Assembly (NCBI GenBank): GCA_948146395.1
Contig: OX411559.1
Location: forward strand, 32,862,715 to 32,926,714
Length of the DNA: 64,000 bases
DNA from: Fragum whitleyi
Lineage: Eukaryota; Mollusca; Bivalvia; Cardiida; Cardiidae
Direction of reading: 5' to 3'
Positions 35,901 through 47,900 of this stretch are shown piece after piece; position 1 is the first letter of the stretch; every line of letters begins with the position of its first letter. Position numbers and translations under genes: made by a program. The notes under the pieces were generated by a model, which was given only the letters and a program-made list of their open reading frames with translations, ran no database searches and was not told the DNA's origin.

Positions 35901-38900
35901 CAACTGCATGACTGTTGGATAAAATTAGCTAATATTTTGAAAAAAAAAAAAAAAAAAAACAGTCTAAAGTGCGACCCAGGTACTACTACAAACGTTGGTA
36001 TAAAACTCGAGCCCAAAACATAGTTATGCAAGCATCTTATTTTGACTTATTTTATAAACACATATGTCATATATCTCATTCTAATTTTGTAAACATTTAG
36101 ATCTTTTTAAGGTATGGTGTTTTATCACAACATGAATAGACATTAAGAGTTTATTTACCTGTAAGGTTGTTTAGCAATAAATCAATTTCTATTTCACTGA
36201 ATCAATAATATAAAGTAATTTGATATAGATCTGTGATTTCAAAAACTATAATTTGAAATAAATTGCAGAAAATATTTCACAATATTATGGTGTGCTGTTG
36301 CACCATACCTAGCATCTATTTTGGAAATAGACCAAACCGGTTTGGCAAGTATGTTGACAAAATAAATGGAAATTGATTGTTTCAAAGGAGCTTTTTGAGA
36401 CTGAGTTTTCTATCAACGGTTGTAGTACTACCTGGATAGTGCTATAGACTGTACTTCGTTAAAATATGAGCCAATTTTATCCAACCATCATGCAGTTGCT
36501 TGATCTGTACAAAATGGCCCTTTTCCACAATGTTTTGGCTTTACCGCTATAGTTATGGCGGTCTTATGTTAATCAACTGCTTGTGCTCAAAAATAGCTTC
36601 ATTTTGATATACAATATACCTGGACATACTATTTTTTTGGCTAATGAATCGCCCTTAAAATTGGGTCTCAAACACTTTACATGAACCTTAACTTTATGTT
36701 CTGAGTATATAATTTTTGTTATAATTGCGTCACATGAACTCACTTTGTTCTGATACAGATCACGTTCGATTATCACCAAGGTTGTTTTGTACAAGAACAT
36801 AAGTACACAGATTATTTTGTGTTAATTATACGGTACATGAACTCACCTCGTTTTGATACAGTTCGCGTTCAATAATATCACCTCGATAGTCCTTTATATA
36901 TTCCATATGGTACTCCCCGAGTATTTTACAATATGTGCTGTCTTCAGTAGTAATGATGGTGATATCCCCGCTGGCAGCGAGGCCCGTCAGATCTATAGCT
37001 GGGATGAAGAACCGTTGGCCAAGAAACTCTTTTGGTGGTAGTTGGGCGAGCGCTGGCGCTGGTCCACCATTGTCGTAGCTAAAAAGCGCAAAAGGGGCCT
37101 GGGCCTCGACCGCTACAATGAGACAAATATGACAAGTCAAATCAAAAGGGACTATCTAGCAACTCAGCAAAACGAATATTTGAAAAAAAATGTTCAAAGA
37201 TAGGTCGCATTTCATTTCTTTTTCACAGGAAGAACTTGGGAATCATTCGTAGCTTTATAGAGGTGGGGAGATTTTTTTAATTCATGGGTGCATGAACTAA
37301 AAAAGACTAATCACACTGAAGTAAGAATCTGCTTCGCATATTCATACTTAAGTCTGATTGCGTTTTTAAGTTTTAAACCTTCTTGAATTGAAAAAAACAA
37401 GAGGGCCATAGTGGCCCTTAATCGCTCACCTGAATTAACAATCTTAAAATGTTTTTCTAAGATTTGACCCCGTTAACTAGTTTTTGACCCCACTTGACCC
37501 AATTTCGAACTTGTCCTAGATTTCATCAAGATAATCATTCTGACCAATTTTCAGGTTGATTGGGCAAAAAATATGGCCTCTAGAGTGTCCACAAGGTTTT
37601 CTAAGATTTGACCCCGTTAACTAGTTTTTGACCCCACTTGACCCAATTTCTAACTTGTCCGAGATTTCATCGAGATAATCATTCTGACCAATTTTCAGGT
37701 TGATTGGGCTGAAAATATGGCATCTAGAGTGTCCACAAGGTTTTTCTTAGATTTGACTCTGTGACCTAGTTTTTGACCCCACTTGACCCAATTTTGAACT
37801 TATCCAAGATTTCATCAAGATAATCATTCTGACCAATTTTCAGGTTGATTGGGCTAAAAATATGGCCTCTAGAGTGTCCACAAGGTTTTTCTAAGATTTG
37901 ACCCCGTGACCTAGTTTTTGATCCCACTTGACCCAATTTCGAACTTGTCCAAGATTTCATCGAGACAGTCATTCTGAATAATTTTCGGGTTGATTGGGCT
38001 AAAAATATGGTCTCTAGAGTGTCCTCAAGGTTTTTCTAAGATTTGACCCTGTGATCTAGTTTTCGACCCCACTTGACCCAATTTCGAACTTGTCCGAGAT
38101 TTCATCAAGATAATCATTCTGACCAATTTTCAGGTTGATTGGGCTGAAAATATGGCCTCTAGAGTGTCCACGAGGTTTTTCTAAGATTTCACCCTGTGAT
38201 CTAGTATTTGACCCCACTTGACCCAATTTCGAACTTGTCCGTAATTACATCAAGATAATCATTTCGACCAATTTTCAGGTTGATTGGGCTAAAAATATGG
38301 CCTCTAGAGTGTCCACAAGATTTTTCTAAGATTTGACCCCGTGACCTAGTTTTGACCCCACTTGACCCGGTTTGAAACTTGTCCGAGATTTCATCAAGAC
38401 AATCATTCTGACCAATTTTCAGGTTGATTGGGCTAAAAATATGGCATCTAAAGTGTCCACAAGATTTTTCTAAGATTTGACCCCGTGAACTAGTTTTTGA
38501 CCCCACTTGACCCAATTTCCAACTTGTCCGTGATTTCATCAAAATAATCATTCTGACCAATTTTCAGGTTGATTGGGCTAAAAATATGGCCTCTAGAGTG
38601 TCCACAAGGTTTTTCTAAGATTTGACCCCGTGACCTAGTTTTTGACCCCACTTGACCCAATTTCTAACTTGTCCGAGATTTCATCGAGAGAATCATTCTG
38701 ACCAATTTTCAGGTTGATTGGGCTAAAAATATGGCCTCTAGAGTGCCCACAAGGTTTTTCAAAGATTTGACCCTGTGATCTAGTTTTTGACCCGACTTGA
38801 CCCAATTTCGATCTTGTCCAAGATTTTATCAAGATAATCATTCTGACCAATTTTCAGGTTAATTGGGCTCAAAATATGGCCTCTAGAGTGTCCACAAGGT

Positions 38901-41900
38901 AAATGTTGACGACGGACGACGCACGACGGACGACGGACATCAAGTAACCCCAAAAGCTCCCCTTGAGCACTTCGTGCTCAGGTGAGCTAAAAAACCCGCT
39001 AATTAGCTGGCGATAAGCCGTGCTCCAGCCTTTTTTGTAAAATCGCAAAGCTATTTTTGGTCTTTTCTTAACTGTAGCTACTGGTATTACAGAAATATAG
39101 TATGTCAAAATTGTTGCATTCAATTCATATTCGTTATTCATCCGACTTGGAGCCGATTTTGGCACATTTTATTAGGGGTTGACTACCTTAAATAAAAACC
39201 AGGACGCTTGCTTTGTTTCAGATATCAACACAAAGGCGATTGTTTCACAATCTAGTCTCGTCTGATAAGTTATTAAATAAGTGTTATACATGTAAATTAA
39301 CCTACACGCCAATTTTTGGATAATGAATCAATCGCCAGTGCTCATGCAATGAACCTTTAAGGTAATAGCAGTGTAATTTACTATTTTGAAATCGACCCGA
39401 CACCTGGTAACTCCAAAACATTCCGAAATCATGGAAATCGACTTGCGATAACAAATGACGTAATAAAAAACGCCACAACGTTACATGAAACTATGACATT
39501 GAGGGATACCGAGATATCATGACATGGTCCGAGGAATGCCGAAATCGACCCATCCAAATGCTTTGCATTGCACAGTTTCTGCCCTAATTAGACAATTTCG
39601 ACTCCACACTGCCATGTCAAAAATAGCGACAATAACTTACTGTAGCCAGGATCTGGCGTCTTCATTATATTCATGCTGTTTTCACCTGTCCAGAAACCAG
39701 CCTCATTTCTCTTGTAAACAGCTCGGTCTGCTATGATCGGAACAAACATGTTATTGTATGTACCTGAAAAATAAAACACGGTTAAGAATATCTTAGACAG
39801 AACTTTGCTTAACGCTTGTCTGGCTTAGACAGAAATATTCATGATTTGGCTGGAGCTTTAGACAAAGATCAGCCTGTACTTATGTATGGTATCAAATTTA
39901 CTCCATAATTTTCCTCCAACCTTGTAGAAATCAAGAAAAATGCAAAAAGTGAAACTGCATACTTTCTTATGGAACTAAGTATAGTTTACTTCATTTTTTT
40001 AGAGTAATAATCAGGAGTGGCAATTTTTTCCTTTTTTTCCTTTTCTTCAATTTAAAACTTACCCTCAGCGTAGTGAAAATGATAGATGGGCCCTAGAACG
40101 TCTGCAGGCAAGAACATCAGAGAAGTTTTTCCGTTGGGCACGTTATTGTAGATCGCATGAACCGAGACTTCTCCATTGGCTTTTAGACTTACCTAGTAAT
40201 ATAGGAAATTAAATTATCCACATTAGTTGATTGTTAAGGTCCTTAAATTGGTGACTATTAGAATTATTAGTTTTTCTTTAATGCTTTTCGGTGGCTTATC
40301 GAGAAATAACGGTAGATTATCACTGGCAATCTCACTGCAAAAGCAGTGAAATTATCAAAAACTTATACCCTGCTTTTGTGCATTTCATCCTATCTGACGT
40401 CATCTATGCGGGGCGAAATAAGTGACGTCACAATGAACGTTGCATAGCAATCACGTGCAAAATGACGCGCTTTACGAAAATATGTCATAGAAATTTCACA
40501 TTTTGTCTCATTTTTGCATTAAATAAATAGAATAATCGATTGTTTTTCGAGTAAAATCGATTAATATTTCATTGAGTGAACAACAAAAGCTATATTTTCC
40601 TTCGTGGCTCTGCCACCCGTGAAAATATAGCGTTTGTTGTTCACTCAATGAAATATAAATCGATCTTACACTGAAACAAACGATTATCCTCTATGTGTGT
40701 TTTCATAAATTCGGTTGAAGATAACATTTCACGTCTTTGGCGTAATCGGCGTCACAAGAACGTAAATGTCGTAAGGGCCTTTGGCAACGGAGATGCCGTT
40801 AAATAACGAAATTACAACATCACAGTAATATGCTAGGAATTCAAAATATGAGGAATTCAACCAAAATATTCTGACTTAGGCCCGATTACTTATCCCTTAA
40901 TATCTACATCTACATGTTACTCCCGAACAATCAATGCCTATTATGACTGGGAGGCGCGTGTCAGAAAAACCGTGTTAAAAGTTCTATTAGTGTGCAGTAA
41001 TTAAAAGTGTAAAAGACTGATAGTGAAAGTTTAAAAATCTCGGATCAAGGGTTAAAGAGCGCAAAGTTAAAAGAAAAACCATTGTGATCATTAGAAAGTG
41101 AGGTTCACCAGCCTATCTTTGAAGATCTCGAGGCTGGGACTCAGTTTTATTTCACTTGGAAGACCATTCCAGTACCTTAGTGTTCTAGTGAAATACGAGT
41201 TCATATGATATTGAGTGTGGGATTTGGGGATTAGGTAATTTGAATTTCTAGTTGGGATGAAGTTTAGGTTGTCAACATAGACAAGGTTATTCTGTAGGCC
41301 CTATCTTATAAAGCATGATAAGTGAGGCCTGTAATCTACGGTTTTCATGAGTTGTCCATCCAAGTTGGATTAGCATTTGCGTGACACTGTTATGATAGTC
41401 AAAGTTGTCACAGACATATCTAGCTGCAGCCCTCTGGACACTCTCCACTTTATATGTAAGGTTTTTCTGCCAAGGATACCAAATTATAGAGCAATATTCT
41501 AGTTGTGGGCTTACATATGTCATATAGGCTGATGTTTTGACCTGTCTGTTCCTGGTTTTTACATTTCTTTGAATAAATCTGAGGGAATTTTTAGCCTTGG
41601 AGGTGATGCTGTTAATGTGGGGATTCCATCTAAGATCTTTTGAGATGGTCACTCCAAGGTACTTTGCAGTGTCTGCTGTTTGTAGGATTTTATTGTGGAG
41701 AGCATATGGAAACAATGTGGATTTTTTCTTTCTTGTGATCCTTATGACCTCACATTTATCCGGATTAAATTCCATGGACCATTGCCTTTTCCAATTTTCG
41801 GGGCTTTTCAGGTCTTCCTATAGTGTTGTCGTGTCTGTCTGTCCCTTTATCGTCATGTATACAATGGTGTCATCTGCAAAAAGGCGAGATCAATACTAGG

Positions 41901-44900
41901 AAAAGGCAGGGCCCGAGTACAGAGCCTTGCGGGACACCTGATATGACTGGGAATTGTTCAGAGGATTGACCTTCCACGATGACTTTTTGGCTTCGATTAC
42001 TGAGGAATGATTTTATCCAATTTGAGACTTCATTGTTGACACCTAGGCAATTTAGCTTATGGATAAGTTTGTAGTGGTCAACTTTATCAAAGGCCTTTGA
42101 GAAGTCCATTTCTATTATATCTGTTTGCTGGCCTTGATCCAAATTGTCAAAGACTTCTTGGGAAAAACTCAATAGCTGTGTTTCATAACTACGTTTGGCT
42201 CGAAACCCATGTTGGTAAGGACTAAAAATATTATGTCTATCAAAATATGACATAAGATTTGAGACAATAATATGTTCTAATAATTTTGACGTTATACAGG
42301 TAAGGGATATTGGCCTGTAGTTGCTTGCTTTGGCCTTAGAGCCTTTTTTGAAGACTGGTGCAATATTGGCACGCCTCAAGTCATCAGGAACTTTGCCTGT
42401 AGATAGCGATAAGGTGAAGATTGAAGTAAGAATAGGTGCAATTTCAAGGTGCATTTCTTTGAGGAGTTTTGGGGCGATTTGGTCAGGGCCCGAGGCTTTA
42501 TTTTGATTCAGACTAGACAGTAACTTATCAACTCTATTAACAGTGATATTGATGGGTGGCATATTATGGATAGGGGGATTTAATAAGCTTGAGCATATTT
42601 GTTTTAGGCTTAATGGTTGTGGGGGTGAAAAAACAGATTTAAACTGTTTGTTGAGTATACTTGCCTTTTCCTTTGCACTAGTGTAAGTTAGACCTTCTGA
42701 TTGAGCGGCGCTACACCGCAGTTTTCAGTTTTATTGTGCTTAATAAAACTGTAGAACTTTTTATTGCGGCCTGGTTGGTTATCCGCTGTAAATATTACTG
42801 TCTCTAAATAGTTCCAGTATGAGGAGCACATTTTTCTCTGGATATTAGCTTTTAGGGATTTGTACCCCTGATTAGAGTTTGGTACAATACTTTTCTTTTT
42901 GAGTTTAGCATACAGTTTATCACGTTTCTGTATAAGTCGGCGTATATCAATTGTGACCCATGGGAGGTTTTGTTTTAGTTCGGTTTCTTTGGTGGGGATG
43001 CAAGACTCACATAGCCTATGAAGTTCCTGTTTGAGACTGTTCCAGGCTAGGTTTGGGTCTATAAATTTAGATTCACTAAACTTGATCTGGAATTTTCTTA
43101 GTTCAGTTTTTATCTTAGGCCAGTTTGCTTTTTTGTAGCATGGTATTTTTCTTATCGGTTGGTCCAGTCGGCCCTTGGTTATGCACATTTCATGAAAGAT
43201 GACTTCATGATCAGAGTTACTTAGCCCTGGAAGGGCTTTAACATTACTCACTAGTGATGGTTGGTTAGTGAGGAAAAGATCTAATATATTATTGTTTCTT
43301 GTTGGTATTTTCACCACTTGTTCAAGATTGTAGCTAATAATATTTTCAAGGAATTTGGTATATATATTCTTGTGACTACATTGGGTTTTAATGGACTCTG
43401 TTTCCCAGTCTATTTCGGGCATGTTGAAGTCGCCTGCAAGTCAGACTATTCCATTTTTAGGAAGTTTCTGCAGGGAGAGCCGTAGTTGAGTCATAGATTC
43501 TAAGCCATTTTCATGGGGCTTTTAGAAGGATCCGAAATATATATCCCGAGTTCCCTGGATGCTTAACTTTGCCAAGCATATGTTACATTCCGTTTTTAGG
43601 TCAGGCTGCTCCTGACTTAGCAAGGACTTTGTGATGGCTAATAGTACACCACCTCCCTGTCCTTCTGTTCTGTCATCACGATAAACAGTATAACCCAGGC
43701 TGTCAGGGAAGATTTCTGCTGTATGCATGTTTGGTTTCAACCAAGTTTCAGTGCAGCAGATTACATCAGGTTTTACTTGATTGACCATTTGATACAGTTC
43801 GGAGATTTTATTTCTTATTGATCTACAATTAACATTAAGGATTGTGATTCGTTGTATTGGGGTAGTGAGTGACCTTTTCTTTGAACAGCTTTTTTGTTTT
43901 GGGGTAACCGGTTAATGAAGCTTGTTGGTTGGGATGTCTATCTAAATTTGGACTAAGAGCGTTTGAAGCTTCATTTTTTGAGTCTACACCCTTAAGTGGA
44001 CCCGTAATAGTTCCGCAACATTTCGGAACACATAATCTTTCACAATGTTAACAGGTTTCCTAATGAAAATCATTACTGCCGAAATGATTCGCCTGAATCA
44101 AAACCATTCTAAATCGCTCAATCATCGCTCCATTCATTCATTCCAAACTCACAGAAACCATTAAAAAAAGCTCTAAATGACGAAGAAATGTAAACATAAA
44201 TATTTGGGTGGCATGGGTTTGATCTCCGGCAGCAGCACATATCGATGACTCAGTGCGAAACAGTTGTAACTGCCTATAAACATATAGGCAGTCACAACTG
44301 TTTCGCGCTAAGCCATCGATATCCTTTCGGACAATTGTTTTTTTTTTTTTTTTTTTTTTTAATCTTGAATATGCTGATGTCACGCGGGTTTCGTTACCAA
44401 AATACGTTTGATTATATGCTTTCCATTTGTTATATATTTATCAAATATTCGTTTTACAGCAGGGATCAAATGCCTTTTCATATACAAGCACCAAATAAAC
44501 TTACAAATTTATTTTGTCCTGGGGCTGTCTGTAACTGAACGGAATCTTGACTCGGTATGTCTTCGTTGCCTAGAGAAGAACCGTCTGAGCCCAACATTTG
44601 AACATTGACACTAGACGTCCCTTTGTTTGTTACGTAAAGTTCCGGGGCTCTGGGAAAAATACCCTCCCATCCCGCCGGAATGATGAAATGGTTCCCGTAA
44701 TTGTCTTCCTCACCTGAAAAATAATTCCATTTTTAGTTTGGGTCATCGAAAATCGAGGACTCTGATTGGGCGAAAATTTAAAACGTGCACATTTTTTTTC
44801 AGAAGGTAGTAACATTGTATTTGTCTGTTTTCATCCGTAGGCAAAATAGTTCCATTACAAAAGTCTTAAAATTAAAGAAAACAATTGATTATGTACGTGG

Positions 44901-47900
44901 CATTTCCAACTTTTTTCCAAGTGTGCAAAGCAAAGCTTCATAAACGTCGGAACTACATCTTATTCAAGCTGAATGTACGAAGTTTAAGGCGTCTCGGACT
45001 ATTAATCAAAAGGTTCTGGGTTCGGCACTCATTCTTTCCGACTATTTGTCTTCCACAAATGGGTCGATAATCGTATACTCATGCGGGAGAGCAGCTAGAG
45101 GCTAGGAAAGGGTGTTATGTTAGTACTGGTGTGAGAAATACCAGGAATCCATCGTGAGGTGCCCCAGTCGTCGCGATATAACTAAAAGATTGCTGAAAGC
45201 GCCGTTAAACCCCATATCAAACAAAACGAAGTTCGGGCCCCGAAAAATGATTAAAGTTGAAATAAAAGAGAACAAATATCAAGAGGATGGGTAGTAAAAT
45301 GAATAACATTTTAGTGTCTAAATATTACGTTATCTTTTCGAGGTTGGAAGAATTTATCATGACGAGGCTTTGCCGAGTCATGATAATTTCTCAAAGCCGA
45401 GACCTGATAATATTGATATTTTAAGACACTATCATGTTATTCTATTTATCATGCAATCATTTTTCATTGCTTAAGTTTGATAAAAAATGAGGTGAAAGTG
45501 TATGCAAATTGTTTCTAAAAATAAACTCCCTGATATCATGTTATGTTATCAGATAGGTGATATCAGGTCAATACAGGCTTCATTGCATGATAAATCTCAT
45601 TACAAATTTACATAGTTTTGATTGGCCTTTCGATTTTTTGAAATTACATCAGCGATCTGTTCATTATAAGAAATGAAGAGGAGTTTTATTAATGGAGGAT
45701 ATTGAATGAGTGGTCGTGAAATACAGAATTTATTAAACGAGTCATCTATAAACAGATAAAAACGAGGATGCGCCGACTTTTTATCTGTTTTAGATGACTC
45801 GTTTAATAAATTCGGTATTTCATGAGCACGAATTTTATATTCTTTTTATAATATGACTCGAATTTTTGCGAAAATCGTCAAAAATCTTGAAATCCAAAGT
45901 ATCAATTTTCCGCGTAACTTAAAACGCCGTTTTAAACTGACGTCACAATATATGCATAATTACGTCATTTTCGCGGATACAAAATAGCGTTGCTATTCGC
46001 TCTGAGCTCATTTGCATAGATATTCCACTAGTGTAATAACACCCGTGTAATATCAAAAATATTCAACGGCGTTATTTCATTCCCGCGACGTAGCTCATAT
46101 TATAAAATACTTTAAGCATCCAGAAGACCTGAACAACGCATGAGGACATTGGGTCAGACCCCACCGAATTTTGTTCCTTCTTTGTTCTATATTTATAAAA
46201 GTGTGCTCTTTTGCGGTGCTGTAGTAGGTTCCACGTTAATATTGTCACGCCAACGCCAACGGCTTTGTCAAAGACAACGTCTATGTCAACGCCACCAACA
46301 ATGCAACAAGAATTAAGCCAAAGTAAGGGCAATCACTGGGATTTTCTCCGGAGAGCCGTGCTAAAAACCGAAGAGATGTCATTCTTTCAAATATTTTTTA
46401 AAAAAAAGCATAAAAAGAATGACGAAAAGTAAATGAAACAGTCAAATAGGAGAAACAGCTCATCGAAGCTCAATTTCTGTATAGCAATTTTCAAAACAAA
46501 TTGGTAACTAAATGGATATTAATGTCAATACCAATTTGGAGTAAGGGCAGTTTTATTAGATATGTAAATTTGATTCGCAGACAGCTGCCGATTGTAAATC
46601 GACCGATTAAAAATGAAAAAAACTGTAAGGAAAACTTACCAATGATGATTTTTCCACAGTCTTTATCGGTAATATCTGCAATATACAAATGATAATCGTT
46701 TATTTAAGTGTAAGTTTGATTTACCTTTCACGGGTGGTAAACGAGGGAACATGCTACAATAAGAGTCAACTATAATTTGTTGCCTCGAGACATACGGGTA
46801 CTTAAGAGGTAGCTGCATAGAGCGAAAATCCGAAAACAAAGGTAGATGTCAAACACATTTTTCTTAAATTATTCCATTATCAGCGATTTATAGAAAAATC
46901 CGACAAAGGTGTAATATGAAGAAATGATTGATGTTTACTTTGCACTAGAATTTACGGTCTTAGTAAGCAGGGTTTTAATGCAATCATTTCAAAACCTTCT
47001 TAAATCAAAAGTGAAAACTGCTACTCGAAGATATGAACACATATATTTACACAACTTGCATTCCAAAATATAGCAAAATATCAAACCGATAGAACATGTC
47101 TATGACTTACGAGTCCAGAAATTCAATAAATGTAAAGAGTTTGGATATTTCTAATCCGTAAATGTTCAATCCTCGCGAAAGTTGGGCGAGTACAAGTTGC
47201 CTCACGGAAGAGAAAGGACAACGTTGCTTAGATCAATTCGATATAACTTTGTGTTGTCTCTCAAAGCTCTTAAAATTGATACATCTTATGACCTTGTCAG
47301 TAGGTTTTTTAAAATTCATGTACCATTGTTACCGTCGAGGGCAAGCGACTTTTTATGCTGTATGTCTTTTACGACATGTACCGTATATATTAGGAAAAAT
47401 CTGTTAAAGCTTAAAACAAATCCGATAATGAAGGAAGGGGTTCTTTTTCAAGTAACTCGGCTTACGGGGGTACTCCGGTTATTTCTATACGCTTGGCGCG
47501 AAAAAGAAACACATCTTTTTAATCTTTCGGATCGTTTGTGAAGATCCTTTGGGCTGTGCAAATTACAATTTGTTGACAAAACGCAGTAAAACATGTAATA
47601 TTCATCATAGCATTCCCAATTTATCCTTTCTTTGATTTTGTTTTTCGCAACGTCATCTATAGAAATGTTTACGACGTCACATAAACCCACGTGCGATATG
47701 ACGCGTTTTCATGTCTAGGCCCTTATTTTTCCCGAGTTATATTACGCAGAATCGTAGTGACCTTACCTATAGACACGCGCGACTCTCGTACCAGTGACAT
47801 AAAAAGTAGACGGTCGATTACCAAACCTCGGAGGTCTACCTGGCCAGTCGAGCTTCCAACTTTCACCTGCGGAAAAGTAGAAAATATGTGGCAAATCAGA

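Noticed and set aside
37766..38850. Minus-strand open frames of 68-119 codons with a repeated peptide
   Set aside because: They follow the 145-bp tandem array; no start context, splice sites or non-repeat coding sequence.
37551..38870. Regular repeats considered as a CRISPR-like array
   Set aside because: The genome is eukaryotic, the units are contiguous 145-bp repeats without unique spacers, and no cas-like gene is present.
47767..47866. Alternative reading of exon w6 as ESWKLDWPGRPPRF...
   Set aside because: Joined to w7 in that phase it meets a stop at once, while the chosen frame joins both sides cleanly.
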